NCBI GenBank assembly: GCA_041060555.1
Contig: JBEUDS010000003.1
Origin: CAUJIW01 sp963205175
GTDB lineage: Bacteria > Pseudomonadota > Alphaproteobacteria > Sphingomonadales > Sphingomonadaceae
Direction: 5' to 3' (one strand)
DNA: 64,000 nucleotides
Shown here piece after piece: positions 8,660-17,805 of this stretch. A program made the translations under genes and the position numbers. Position 1 is the stretch's first letter. Every line of letters begins with the position of its first letter. Under the pieces are notes generated by a model. That model searched no databases. It was given only the letters and a program-made list of their open reading frames with translations, and was not told the DNA's origin.

Positions 8660-8749
8660 CGGCGCGCGCGATCCCGAAAGAGAACCATGAACCGTACAGC
8701 TATCCCGTTCGGGCCGGTTGTCGTCAACTTTTCGAGAAAGACCGGTATC

Positions 8750-9799
8750 GTGACCAACGCCCGTGGACTGCTTCCCGACATGAGCGGCATGCCGCTCGAC
8801 GATATCCGGTCGATCCTGGCCGGCACCCCCGATCGCGACGAGACAGCGGCGCGGGCGGCCTATGAACACCAGCGCGATCTGGTATTTCCGGTGCGGGAGC
8901 GCGGCCGCCTGGCGAGCCTGGCGGTCTGGCTGGCAGGCTGGCAGGGCAGGGCGACACCTGCTGCGACCCGTATCGAACTGAGCCTGTTTGCTGGCGCGCA
9001 GGGGCAGGAGGGGCTTGAAGGCGCTGCTCTCCACCGCGCGATTGATGACGTGCGCACCCGCGTGCTGCTTCTCTCCGCCGGTGGGGGGGCGCCCAATGCG
9101 GTGGGCGTGGCGCTGGGGGCCGGGCTGAAGGTATTCGATCTTGCGGTCGAGCGGCCAACGCCGAATCCGGCGCGCGGAGCGGCGATGACCGATCGGGAAT
9201 GTGTGGCCGCGATGGCCTTTGGCATGGAAGCGGTCGCCGGGCAGGCCGACATTCTGTGTGTCGGAGCCATCGGGGTTGGCACCCGGATCGCCGCCGCTGG
9301 CGTTGCCATGGCGCTGATGGGTGGTGCACCGTCCGACTGGCTGGCCGGCCATGTCGGCGATTATGCCCGCGCCGTGCGTCACCTGGAGGCGGTGACGGCT
9401 GCGGAGCATTGGCGGCGCGGTGATCCGCTCGCCATTTTGCAGCATCTGGGGTGTCGCGAACTGGCGGCAGTGACGGGCGCCATCCTTGCCGCGCGCGTGC
9501 AGCGGATGCCGGTGGTGCTGGATGGCTTCGAGGCGCTGGTGGCGGCAGCGGTGCTGGCGCGCCTGCGGCCGGGTGCTGTCGATCATTGTCTGGTGGCAGG
9601 GCGTGACGGCTCGTCATCCCACGACCGAATCATTACGCATCTGCAATTCGAGCCGTTGCTTGATCTGCAGGTCGAAGGCGGCGACGGATTAACCGCGTTG
9701 CTGGCGGCTCAGATACTGCGGGCGGCATGCGAACTGCACGGCGGTCTCGCGACGCACAAGCAAATGCAGCAGCTTTTGAATGACTTGCCGCCATTGTAG
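8750..9799 (+). CDS. Divergent CobT-like phosphoribosyltransferase
   Basis: The 349-residue protein aligns along its length with nicotinate-nucleotide:dimethylbenzimidazole phosphoribosyltransferase (CobT/CobU). Recognisable landmarks are AVWLAGWQGR, LSAGGGAPNAVGVALGA, ARGAAMTDRECVAAMAFGME, DPLAILQHLGCRELAAVTGA and PVVLDGFEALVAAAVLA. Several signature sites are altered. The KPPGSLGRLE loop reads FPVRERGRLA; GNHGV reads GAQGQ; GEMGIGNTT reads GAIGVGTRI. The terminal LGEGTGA, with the catalytic Glu, reads EGGDGLT. Activity as a normal CobT is therefore doubtful. No other cobalamin gene is in the window. GTG at 8750 with AGAAAG upstream gives a family-like N-terminus and leaves 90 bp to the divergent DUF1289 start; ATG at 8687 is the alternative. 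Confidence 0.72.
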   Translation: MTNARGLLPDMSGMPLDDIRSILAGTPDRDETAARAAYEHQRDLVFPVRERGRLASLAVWLAGWQGRATPAATRIELSLFAGAQGQEGLEGAALHRAIDDVRTRVLLLSAGGGAPNAVGVALGAGLKVFDLAVERPTPNPARGAAMTDRECVAAMAFGMEAVAGQADILCVGAIGVGTRIAAAGVAMALMGGAPSDWLAGHVGDYARAVRHLEAVTAAEHWRRGDPLAILQHLGCRELAAVTGAILAARVQRMPVVLDGFEALVAAAVLARLRPGAVDHCLVAGRDGSSSHDRIITHLQFEPLLDLQVEGGDGLTALLAAQILRAACELHGGLATHKQMQQLLNDLPPL

Positions 9800-9967
9800 T
9801 GCGGATGTTTGCGCAGCTCACCCGATAGTTGTCCTGGCGTTATGGTTAACTGAAATATTCGGAGCATAACTCCGCATTAATAAACGCGCCCGCATAGTCG
9901 CTGCCAAGGTTCGGTGGTCGTTCAGGAGGGGCCCCTGCCGCACCCAGGAAAAAGGGATCGGTGGTCC

Positions 9968-10765
9968 ATGACGCAAACAGCGACACGAGAAGCACGAGAA
10001 GAGTCGCAGCAGATGCTGCCTGCTGAAGGCGGCAAGCAGAGCTTGGTCGACGTGTATAACCGCTATTTTCAGTACCGGATCGCCCGGACGTCGCAGGAAT
10101 TCGAAGCCGCCCATCGGCTGCGCTACGATGTCTACTGCGAGGAAACCGGGTTCCTCTCCAAAACCGAGAATCCGAACGGCCTGGAGCAGGATGAGCATGA
10201 TTGCCATTCACTCCAGAGCGTCCTTTACCATCGCCTGTCGGGTGTTCCGGTGGGCACGGTGCGGGTGGTGCTGCCGTTGCCGGACATGGCGGGCTGCGGT
10301 CTGCCGGCGCGCATGGCGGCGCCCGGTCTTGACCTGATGCCGGAGTCCCTGCTGCCGCGGGCGACGACGGGCGAAATCTCGCGGTTCTCCATCCATGGCG
10401 ATTTCCGCAAGCGTCGGGGCGACGGACTATACCCCGCGCTCCATACCGCCGACATGCCGGACCCGCGCCGTATCATCCCGCACATGACGCTCGGGCTGAT
10501 GACGTCGATCTTCGAGATGACGCTGGAGGCCGGCCTCACTCACCTGTGCGCGATCATCGATCCCGCGTTGTGGCGGATGTTGCGTATGCTTGGTCTGCAC
10601 TTCAAGGCGGCCGGACCGCAGGTCGACTTTCATGGCCCGCGCCAGCCGGTCTATGCCTCCTGCGACGAGTTGATCGCCCTCGTGCGCGACAACAATCCGG
10701 ATATCTACGGGGTGATTTCCAGCAATGAGCGTTTCCAGATCCATGCGCACAGCGCAGCACTCTGA
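9968..10765 (+). CDS. PEP-CTERM/exosortase-associated acyltransferase (AHL-synthase-like)
   Basis: A 265-residue GNAT-fold protein of the autoinducer-synthase-like type found in XrtA loci (exosort_acyl family). The signature RIARTSQEFEAAHRLRYDVY, then CEETGFL, mirrors the N-terminal substrate-binding motif of LuxI-type enzymes. VGTVRVVLPLP and GEISRFSIHGDFRKRRGD are further family landmarks. It would transfer an acyl group from acyl-CoA or acyl-ACP to an unknown acceptor; the product of this family is not established as far as I know. ATG at 9968 follows an AGGAAAAAGGG stretch. The stop at 10763-10765 overlaps or abuts the candidate starts of the E1/nitroreductase gene, so the two are translationally linked and probably act on one pathway. 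Confidence 0.85.
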   Translation: MTQTATREAREESQQMLPAEGGKQSLVDVYNRYFQYRIARTSQEFEAAHRLRYDVYCEETGFLSKTENPNGLEQDEHDCHSLQSVLYHRLSGVPVGTVRVVLPLPDMAGCGLPARMAAPGLDLMPESLLPRATTGEISRFSIHGDFRKRRGDGLYPALHTADMPDPRRIIPHMTLGLMTSIFEMTLEAGLTHLCAIIDPALWRMLRMLGLHFKAAGPQVDFHGPRQPVYASCDELIALVRDNNPDIYGVISSNERFQIHAHSAAL

Positions 10766-10769
10766 CGTC

Positions 10770-12815
10770 ATGCACGCGGTTTCCACCCTCGATACCGCGC
10801 TGCCGGTCAGGGATGTCGAGCCCGAAAGCGGCCATGAGCCGCTGCCGGAGGCCTGGTTCGACTATGATCAGGCTTTCTCGCGCAATATCGGCTGGCTGAC
10901 TGAATGGGAACAGCAGCAACTGCGCGAAAAGCGGGTGGCCATTGCCGGCATGGGCGGTGTTGGCGGCGTGCACATGCTGACCTTCGCCCGGTTGGGTGTC
11001 GGCGGCTTCAATGTCGCGGATTTCGACCGTTTCGGTGTCGAGAACATGAACCGCCAGGCCGGCGCGACCGCCCGCACCATGGGCAAGCCCAAGGCGGCCT
11101 CGGTGGTCGCCATGGCGCGCGATATCAACCCGGAGCTCGACGTCAACGTCTTCGATCGCGGCGTCAACGAGGACAACCTCGATGCCTTCCTCGACGGTGT
11201 CGACGTCTACATCGACGGTCTGGACTTCTTCGTGCTGGACATCCGCCGCAAGCTGTTCGCCAAAGCGCGCGAGCGTGGCATCCCGGCCATTACCGCCGGC
11301 CCGCTGGGTATGGGCACGGGGTATATCGTGTTTACGCCCGACGGCCTGAGCTTCGAGGACTATTTCCGCTTCGAAGGGAAGTCTCCCAATCAGCAGTACA
11401 TCAATTTTCTCATGGGGTTGACCCCGCCGATGCTGCATCGCCGCTATCTGGCCGACGGCTCGCGGGTCGATATGCTGGACAAGCGCGGGCCCTCGACGTC
11501 GATCGCCTGTCAGCTGTGCTCGGGTGTCGCGGCGGTCGAGGCGGTCAAGCTCATGCTCAAGCGCGGGCCGGTAAAGGCGGCGCCCTATTACCATCACTTC
11601 GATCCGTATCTCGGTCGCTTCACGGTCAAGAAGTTGCGGTGGGGGAATGCCGGGCCGGTCCAGCGGCTCAAGACGGCCCTGGTCGGGCGGATCGTCGGCC
11701 ATCTGTCCCGAGGGGCACGACCGCGGGAGGTCGAGCCGACGCTCGATACACCGATTCTTACCCGCATTCTCGACGTTGCACGCTGGGCGCCGAGCCCGGA
11801 CAACAGCCAGCCCTGGCGGTTTGAGCAAACCTCGCCGACGTCGCTGCGGGTCCATCTGGATCTCGAACAGGGCAACCCCTATGCCTACCGTGCATCGGAG
11901 CCGATCTGGCTGTCAGCAGGCATGCTGATGCAGGCGTTGCGGCTGGCCGCAACCAGTCATGGCTGGGCGATGCGCTGGCAGTTGACGGGGGACGCCTCGG
12001 CGCCGGTCATCGAGGTTAATTTCGACCCGGCCGCCGGCGTCAAGCGCGACCCGCTGGCCGGCTACGTCAAGGTGCGCTCCGTCGATCGCAACGCCTACCG
12101 CGTCAAGGCGCTGACCGACGACGACCGGCGAGCCCTGGAAAGGGCGCTCGGACCGGGGCTGCACGTTACCTGGCTGACCGGTACCCGCCAGCGCCTCAAG
12201 CTGTCGCTGGTCAATGCGGCGGCGACCGCAATCCGCCTGCGGTCAAAGGCCTGCCATGGCGTCCATCAGCAGGTGATCGACTGGGATAACCGCTTCAGCC
12301 GCGCCGGCATGCCAGCGGGCGCACTCGGACTCGATCCGCTGGCGCAACGGATTATGCGCTTCGTGCTGGGGGACTGGCGGCGGATGAAGGTGGCCAGTCG
12401 CTGGCTGGGTGCCACTCTCTATGCCGGTCTGGAGATGGATATACTGCCGGGCCTGCGCAGCGGAGGCTTTGCCGCCATCCATCAGTCGCTGACGTCGGCC
12501 GATCGGCTGCGGCCCGAGGACAAGATCGTGCTCGGCGAGCGCATCATGCGCTTCTGGCTGGAAGCGACCCGACGGGGTCTGGCGATGCAGCCGGCGCTGG
12601 CGGCGCTCTTCTGTGCAGCCCAGGCCGACAAGCCGGGACTGGAGCCGGACCTGGTGCGCAAGGCCGGCCAGGTGGCCGATGCCTATGTCGATGTGACGGG
12701 GCTTGATCCGGCCAGTGTCATATTCCAGTGTCGTTTGGGATACGGGCGGGGCCGGGCAGATGCGCCGCGGTCGATACGCCGGCCGCTGGCAGACGCGCAA
12801 GCCGTACGCATTTGA
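10770..12815 (+). CDS. E1-like (ThiF) adenylyltransferase fused to a nitroreductase-like domain
   Basis: The protein has about 681 residues in two parts. Residues ~30-310 are an E1/ThiF/MoeB-type domain: the nucleotide motif GMGGVGGVHMLTFARLGVGG, acidic ADFDRFGVEN, then MNRQ with the adenylate-binding Arg, IDGLDFF, and ACQLCSGVAAVEAVKLML with candidate cysteines. Residues ~340-560 are nitroreductase-like: LDVARWAPSPDNSQPWRFE (FMN-contact motif), SAGMLMQALRLAATSHGW, VKVRSVDRNAY. E1 domains adenylate a carboxylate; the nitroreductase fold usually uses FMN. Combined, they could activate and reduce or oxidise an acyl or amino-acid-like substrate, but this is inference. ATGs at 10725 and 10743 overlap the acyltransferase; 10770 is chosen as the first after its stop. 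It lies between the acyltransferase and the EpsB-type gene. Confidence 0.8.
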   Translation: MHAVSTLDTALPVRDVEPESGHEPLPEAWFDYDQAFSRNIGWLTEWEQQQLREKRVAIAGMGGVGGVHMLTFARLGVGGFNVADFDRFGVENMNRQAGATARTMGKPKAASVVAMARDINPELDVNVFDRGVNEDNLDAFLDGVDVYIDGLDFFVLDIRRKLFAKARERGIPAITAGPLGMGTGYIVFTPDGLSFEDYFRFEGKSPNQQYINFLMGLTPPMLHRRYLADGSRVDMLDKRGPSTSIACQLCSGVAAVEAVKLMLKRGPVKAAPYYHHFDPYLGRFTVKKLRWGNAGPVQRLKTALVGRIVGHLSRGARPREVEPTLDTPILTRILDVARWAPSPDNSQPWRFEQTSPTSLRVHLDLEQGNPYAYRASEPIWLSAGMLMQALRLAATSHGWAMRWQLTGDASAPVIEVNFDPAAGVKRDPLAGYVKVRSVDRNAYRVKALTDDDRRALERALGPGLHVTWLTGTRQRLKLSLVNAAATAIRLRSKACHGVHQQVIDWDNRFSRAGMPAGALGLDPLAQRIMRFVLGDWRRMKVASRWLGATLYAGLEMDILPGLRSGGFAAIHQSLTSADRLRPEDKIVLGERIMRFWLEATRRGLAMQPALAALFCAAQADKPGLEPDLVRKAGQVADAYVDVTGLDPASVIFQCRLGYGRGRADAPRSIRRPLADAQAVRI

Positions 12816-12893
12816 ACTGTTAACTGTTTGCCGGTACACAGCCGGTGATTGTTCGATTCGAGCAGGACGGACGAAGAGGGGGTCGTCCAGCGC

Positions 12894-14282
12894 ATGGTTC
12901 GTGTATTCAAGCACTATGTGCCAACGCCTTTGCTGGCGCTTGGACTCCTGGAGTTCGTCGCGCTGCTGGCCGCCATCCTGTTGGCCTGGCATGGGCGGCT
13001 GCTCCAGCTGGCGCTCGATCCGGGGCCGCTGGCGGGGCTGTTGCCGGAAGCACTGACCTATGCCGTTATCACCTATCTGGCGATGCTGGCGGTTGGCCTG
13101 TACCAGTCCAAGTGCTATCGCTCCGTCCGGATGTCGGCGTTGCGGCTGACGGTGGCGCTGGTGTTCGCCTTCGTCGCCCTGACGGTGATCTTCTTCCTGT
13201 ATCCTGACGTTACCACCTGGCGGTCGGTGTTCGTCTACGCGGCACTTCTCTCCTTCCTGTCGATCCTGTCGCTGCGCTGGGTGTTCAGCCGGCTGGTCGG
13301 CTGGCACCGCTTCAAGCGCCGGGTGCTGGTGCTGGGGGCCGGCCGGCGGGCGGAACGGTTGCGCGAGCTTGCCGGGGCCGCCAACGCCAGTTTCGCCATT
13401 CATGCCTTTGTGCGCATGGCGCCGGCGGAGGGCGATATCGAGCGCTCGGTTCCCCGGGAGGATATCGCCTCGCTTTCGGACTATGCAGACCGCCACGATG
13501 TCGACGAAATCGTGGTGGCGATCCAGGAGCGGCGCGGATCCCTGCCCGTGGCCGAACTGCTCAATGCGCGGTTGCACGGCACCGGCGTCTACGACTTCTC
13601 GACGTTCATGGAGCGCGAGACCGGGCGGGTCGATCTTGATACGCTGAACCCGAGCTGGCTGGTGTTCTCCGACGGCTTTCGTGCCAGCTATCGCGGTTCG
13701 CTGATCCTCAAGAGGGTGTTTGACATCACCGCCAGCTCGCTGCTGCTGTTGCTGACAGCGCCGATCCTGATGGTGACCGCGCTCCTGATCAAGCTCACCA
13801 GTCCCGGCCCGGTGTTTTACCGTCAGGAGCGGGTGGGGCAGTTCGGCTCGACCTTCCAGGTGCTCAAGTTCCGCAGCATGCGCAATGACGCCGAGAAGGA
13901 CGGCACGCCGCAGTGGGCACAGAAGGCCGACCCGCGGGTGACCACGGTGGGGCGCATCATCCGTTCAACCCGGATCGATGAAATACCTCAGATTTTCAAT
14001 GTATTCCGGGGCGACATGAGCTTTGTCGGCCCGCGGCCGGAGCGGCCGTTTTTCGTTGATGAGCTTTCACGGTCGATTCCGTTCTATGCCGAACGGCATA
14101 TCGTGAAGCCCGGCATCACGGGCTGGGCGCAGCTAAACTACCCCTACGGAGCCTCGGAGGAGGACTCCCGGCACAAGCTTGAGTACGATCTCTACTACAT
14201 CAAGAATTACTCGATTTTTCTTGATCTCTTGATCCTGATCCAGACCGTGCGCGTCGTCTTGTGGCAGGACGGCGTACGCTAG
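12894..14282 (+). CDS. XrtA-locus undecaprenyl-phosphate sugar transferase (EpsB/WcaJ type)
   Basis: A 462-residue membrane enzyme that starts exopolysaccharide repeat assembly by moving a sugar phosphate to the lipid carrier. The N-terminal third has four or five hydrophobic segments, starting KHYVPTPLLALGLLEF. A CoA-binding-like middle domain follows (RRVLVLGAGRRAERL). The C-terminal bacterial sugar transferase domain has KRVFDITASSLLLLLTAPI, SPGPVFYRQERVG, KFRSMRNDAE, TRIDEIPQIFNVFRGDMSFV, GPRPERP and KPGITGWAQLNY. This matches the PEP-CTERM-associated TIGR03013 group. ATG at 12894 has AGAGGGGG upstream and gives the family-typical MVRVFKHYV start. Just downstream is prsK. Confidence 0.92.
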   Translation: MVRVFKHYVPTPLLALGLLEFVALLAAILLAWHGRLLQLALDPGPLAGLLPEALTYAVITYLAMLAVGLYQSKCYRSVRMSALRLTVALVFAFVALTVIFFLYPDVTTWRSVFVYAALLSFLSILSLRWVFSRLVGWHRFKRRVLVLGAGRRAERLRELAGAANASFAIHAFVRMAPAEGDIERSVPREDIASLSDYADRHDVDEIVVAIQERRGSLPVAELLNARLHGTGVYDFSTFMERETGRVDLDTLNPSWLVFSDGFRASYRGSLILKRVFDITASSLLLLLTAPILMVTALLIKLTSPGPVFYRQERVGQFGSTFQVLKFRSMRNDAEKDGTPQWAQKADPRVTTVGRIIRSTRIDEIPQIFNVFRGDMSFVGPRPERPFFVDELSRSIPFYAERHIVKPGITGWAQLNYPYGASEEDSRHKLEYDLYYIKNYSIFLDLLILIQTVRVVLWQDGVR

Positions 14283-14313
14283 CTGTTCGGGGGTGCCTGG
14301 GGGGCGCTGATCG

Positions 14314-16392
14314 ATGACACTGCTGATGTCCGACGTCGGGCTGGTCGCCCACGGGCTGGCCAGTCTGGCTTTCCTGGTCTTCGCGCTCTTCCTGTTGCGC
14401 CAGCGGGAACAGACGGGATCCAGCCTCTGGCTGGTGCTCGCCTCGCTGACGACGGCCGCCTGGGCACTGTCGTTCGTGTTCGCGGTGCGGTTCGGTGACC
14501 CCTACATCGCGCTTGTGTCGCCCATGGAGACCTTGCGCACGGCGACCTGGATCATCTTTCTGGTCTCGTTGCTCACCAAGTCGTGGCGGTCATCGAGCCA
14601 TGTGTCGTCGTCGTTCATCATCGCCATCGGTCTCGGCTTCGTCTTTGCCGCCCAGTTGCTGCTGGATGTCGTGGACTGGCTGGAACTGGCGGTGACGCCG
14701 CTGCGTGACGAATCGAACATCGCCTACATGTTCCTGGTCAGCCGGCTGGTGTGCGCGATCGGTGGTGTTGTGCTGGTGCACAATGTGTACGTCAACGCGT
14801 TGCCGATCCACCGCTGGAGCGTGCGCCTGATCTGCATCGGTCTTGGTGCCTTCTTCATTTATGACATCAACCTCTACACCCTGGCGGCCCTGTCGGGGCG
14901 TATCAGCTGGGATCTGTTCAACGCCCGCGGCCTGGTCGATGCCCTGGTGGTGCCGCTGATCGCCCTGTCCGCCCGGCGCAACCGCTTGTGGAAGCTGGAG
15001 ATGCAGCTGTCGCGGCAGGTGGTGTTCCAGTCCCTGTCGCTGATCGCGGTGGGTGTCTACCTGATCGCCATGTCGGTGGCGGCCTATGGCCTCAAGCTGG
15101 TGGGGGGAGACTGGGGACGCCTGCTGCAGGTCACCTTCCTGTTCGGCACCATCATGCTGGCCGTCGTCGTCCTTGTTTCCGGCCGGTTCCGCGCCTGGGC
15201 ACGCGTGAAGATCAGCAAGCACTTCTTCGCCTACAAGTATGACTACCGCGACGAGTGGCTGCGGTTCATCGCCACCCTGTCCGGGCCGCGTCAGAGCGGC
15301 GAGACGTTGGAGAGCCGAGCCATCCAGGCGGTGTGCGACATCGTCGATTCCCCCGGTGGCGCGCTGTGGCTGCCCGATGACGATGGCGTTTTCACCATGG
15401 CGGCGCGCTGGAACTTCCGGACTGCGATGTCGGGACAGGAACCAGGGAGCGGCGCGCTGGTCCGCTTCCTGAACATCCGCCAGCGCATCATCGACTTCGA
15501 CGAACTTCGTGATGGTCGGGGCGACTATGATGATCTGCGTACGCCGGCGTGGGCCAGCGAGGATGACCGGGCCTGGCTTGGCATTCCGCTTATCCATCGC
15601 GACGCGCTGGCAGGTTTCCTGGTGATTGAGCGATCGCGGGCGCCGCAGTCCCTCAACTGGGAGGATTTCGATCTGCTGCGCACCACCGGGCGCCAGGTGG
15701 CGAGCTACATCGCGGAACAAACCAGCCAGGCGGCGCTGATCGAGGCGCGGCAGTTCGAGGAATTCAATCGTCGCTTCGCCTTCATCATGCACGACATCAA
15801 GAACCTGGTGAGCCAGTTGTCGCTGGTCGCCCGGAATGCTGAACGGCACGCCGATAATCCCGAGTTTCAAAAGGATATGGTGCTGACAATTCGTGATTCG
15901 GTCGGCAAGATGAATGACCTGCTGGCGCGCCTGCAGCAGCACAATACCGGCAGGAAGGAGGCTGAAACCGTTGAGCTGTCGGTGCTGCTGCAGTCGGTGG
16001 TCGACCAAAAAGCGTTGAGTCACGGCATGTTAAGACTTCATTGCGACGGTGACGAGGTTGCCGTGCGCGGGGAGGAGGGGCGTTTGGAGCAGGTTTTTAC
16101 TCATCTGGTCCAGAATGCGATCGACGCTTCCGCCGCGGATGCGCCGATCGAGGTCCGCCTGAGCCGCGTCGGCGAGTTGGCGCGGGTGGATGTCATCGAC
16201 CAGGGGTGCGGCATGTCGGAGGAGTTTGTCCGCAACGACCTGTTCAAGCCGTTCCGCTCCACCAAGGCCGGCGGCTTCGGCATCGGCGCCTTCGAGGCGC
16301 GCGAAATCGTCAAGGGCTATGCCGGCAGGCTCGATGTGACGAGCCGGGTTGGCGAGGGAACGGTGTTTTCAGTTTATTTGCCATTGGCTTGA
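14314..16392 (+). CDS. prsK: XrtA/PEP-CTERM system sensor histidine kinase PrsK
   Basis: 692 residues. The first ~290 residues form about eight hydrophobic helices with no large external loop. A GAF domain (about 330-475) follows. The kinase core has the phospho-acceptor H493 in FIMHDIKNLVSQLSLVARNA. The ATPase domain has QNAIDAS (N box), DQGCGMS (G1), and GGFGIGAFEAREIVKGYAGR (G2). The architecture and the HDIKN H-box are those of PrsK of exosortase systems. It would phosphorylate PrsR, whose gene begins a few bases downstream. The signal sensed is unknown. Confidence 0.93.
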   Translation: MTLLMSDVGLVAHGLASLAFLVFALFLLRQREQTGSSLWLVLASLTTAAWALSFVFAVRFGDPYIALVSPMETLRTATWIIFLVSLLTKSWRSSSHVSSSFIIAIGLGFVFAAQLLLDVVDWLELAVTPLRDESNIAYMFLVSRLVCAIGGVVLVHNVYVNALPIHRWSVRLICIGLGAFFIYDINLYTLAALSGRISWDLFNARGLVDALVVPLIALSARRNRLWKLEMQLSRQVVFQSLSLIAVGVYLIAMSVAAYGLKLVGGDWGRLLQVTFLFGTIMLAVVVLVSGRFRAWARVKISKHFFAYKYDYRDEWLRFIATLSGPRQSGETLESRAIQAVCDIVDSPGGALWLPDDDGVFTMAARWNFRTAMSGQEPGSGALVRFLNIRQRIIDFDELRDGRGDYDDLRTPAWASEDDRAWLGIPLIHRDALAGFLVIERSRAPQSLNWEDFDLLRTTGRQVASYIAEQTSQAALIEARQFEEFNRRFAFIMHDIKNLVSQLSLVARNAERHADNPEFQKDMVLTIRDSVGKMNDLLARLQQHNTGRKEAETVELSVLLQSVVDQKALSHGMLRLHCDGDEVAVRGEEGRLEQVFTHLVQNAIDASAADAPIEVRLSRVGELARVDVIDQGCGMSEEFVRNDLFKPFRSTKAGGFGIGAFEAREIVKGYAGRLDVTSRVGEGTVFSVYLPLA

Positions 16393-16408
16393 GGGGATGA
16401 GTAATCGC

Positions 16409-17764
16409 ATGGCTGAGGGGAAGCCGAAGCTGCTGGTGGTCGAGGACGACCCGGGACTTCAGCGCCAGCTCAAGTGGTCCTACGAGGGGTATGAGGTGCT
16501 GATCGCCGGCGACCGGGCGACAGCGATCGAGTTGTTGCGCGCCGAGGAGCCGAAGGTCGCGACCCTTGATCTGGGGCTGCCGCCGGATCCCGACGGTACC
16601 AGCGAGGGCTTCGCCACGCTGCAGGAGATTCTGCGTCTCAAGCCCGACACCAAAGTGATCGTCGCGTCCGGTCACGGGGCTCGGGAAAGCGCGCTCAAGG
16701 CCATCGCGCTGGGCGCGTATGACTTTTACCAGAAGCCGGTGGATTTCGACGAGCTGGGCCTGATCGTCAAACGGGCCTTCCACGTGAAGGCGCTGGAGGA
16801 CGAGAACCGCCGGCTGACGGAGAGCGTGCCCAGCAGCTTGCCGGGCGGCATCATCACCGCGTCGCCCAATATGCTCAAGGTCTGCCAGATGGTGGAGCGG
16901 GTGGCCGGCACCGACGTGTCGGTCATGCTGCTGGGGGCCTCCGGTACCGGCAAGGAGCTGCTGGCGCGCGGCCTGCATCAGGCCAGCCGCAGGGCCAAGG
17001 GACCGTTCATCGCCATCAACTGCGCGGCCATTCCCGAGAACCTGCTTGAAGCCGAGCTGTTCGGCTACGAGAAGGGCGCCTTCACCGGCGCCATCAAGAC
17101 CACCGAGGGCAAGATCGAGCTGGCTCAGAAGGGGACTCTGTTCCTTGACGAAGTCGGCGACATACCTCTGCCATTGCAGGTGAAGTTGCTTCGCTTCATT
17201 CAGGAACGGGTGATCGAGCGCATCGGGGGGCGCAAGCCCATTGATGTGGATGTCCGCATCGTCTGTGCCACCCATCGCAACCTGACGCAGATGATCGCCG
17301 AGGAGCGGTTCCGCGAGGATCTTTATTATCGGCTTGCGGAAATCGTCGTCACCATCCCGTCACTCGCCGAGCGCGATGGTGACGCGACGCTGCTGGCGCA
17401 CCACTTTCTCAATCGCTTCAATCGTGAACTGGGTCGCTCGCACAAGGGGTTCACGCCGGACGCTCTTGCCGCGCTTAACAGCTGGAAATGGCCCGGCAAC
17501 GTGCGCGAACTGGAAAACCGTCTGAAGCGTGCCGTCATCATGTCGGAGGGCAATCGGTTATCCGCAGCCGATCTTGATCTCGACGACAAGGATGCCGACA
17601 CCGAAATGCTCAACCTCAAACAGGTGCGGGAGGAAGCCGATCGACGCGCCATTCGTCAGGCTCTTGCACGCGCCGACGGCAATATCACGAACGCTGCCAA
17701 ACTGCTGGGGATCAGCCGGCCGACCTTTTACGACCTGCTGCGCCAGTATAGCATAAAGGTTTGA
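16409..17764 (+). CDS. prsR: PEP-CTERM-box sigma-54-dependent response regulator PrsR
   Basis: 451 residues. It has an N-terminal receiver with acidic VEDD and phospho-acceptor D54 in TLDLGLPPDPDG. The AAA+ domain has GASGTGKE (Walker A), the sigma-54 contact motif GAFTGA, and LFLDEVGDIP (Walker B). A Fis-type helix-turn-helix ends the protein (ITNAAKLLGISRPTFYDLL). It activates sigma-54 promoters of PEP-CTERM and exopolysaccharide genes in related systems. ATG at 16409 (MAEGKPKLLVVEDD) fits the family start and the AGGGG 12 bp upstream; ATG at 16397 is 4 bp after prsK and also possible. The end overlaps the first frame of prsT. Confidence 0.94.
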   Translation: MAEGKPKLLVVEDDPGLQRQLKWSYEGYEVLIAGDRATAIELLRAEEPKVATLDLGLPPDPDGTSEGFATLQEILRLKPDTKVIVASGHGARESALKAIALGAYDFYQKPVDFDELGLIVKRAFHVKALEDENRRLTESVPSSLPGGIITASPNMLKVCQMVERVAGTDVSVMLLGASGTGKELLARGLHQASRRAKGPFIAINCAAIPENLLEAELFGYEKGAFTGAIKTTEGKIELAQKGTLFLDEVGDIPLPLQVKLLRFIQERVIERIGGRKPIDVDVRIVCATHRNLTQMIAEERFREDLYYRLAEIVVTIPSLAERDGDATLLAHHFLNRFNRELGRSHKGFTPDALAALNSWKWPGNVRELENRLKRAVIMSEGNRLSAADLDLDDKDADTEMLNLKQVREEADRRAIRQALARADGNITNAAKLLGISRPTFYDLLRQYSIKV

Positions 17765-17805
17765 CCATGCCCTTTGCCTTCAACGCGCTGAACGGAGAGT
17801 TCCTC

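Noticed and set aside
12243..13577. 444-codon minus-strand frame across the E1 fusion and EpsB genes
   Set aside because: Antisense to two well-supported genes; no family features and low-complexity composition.
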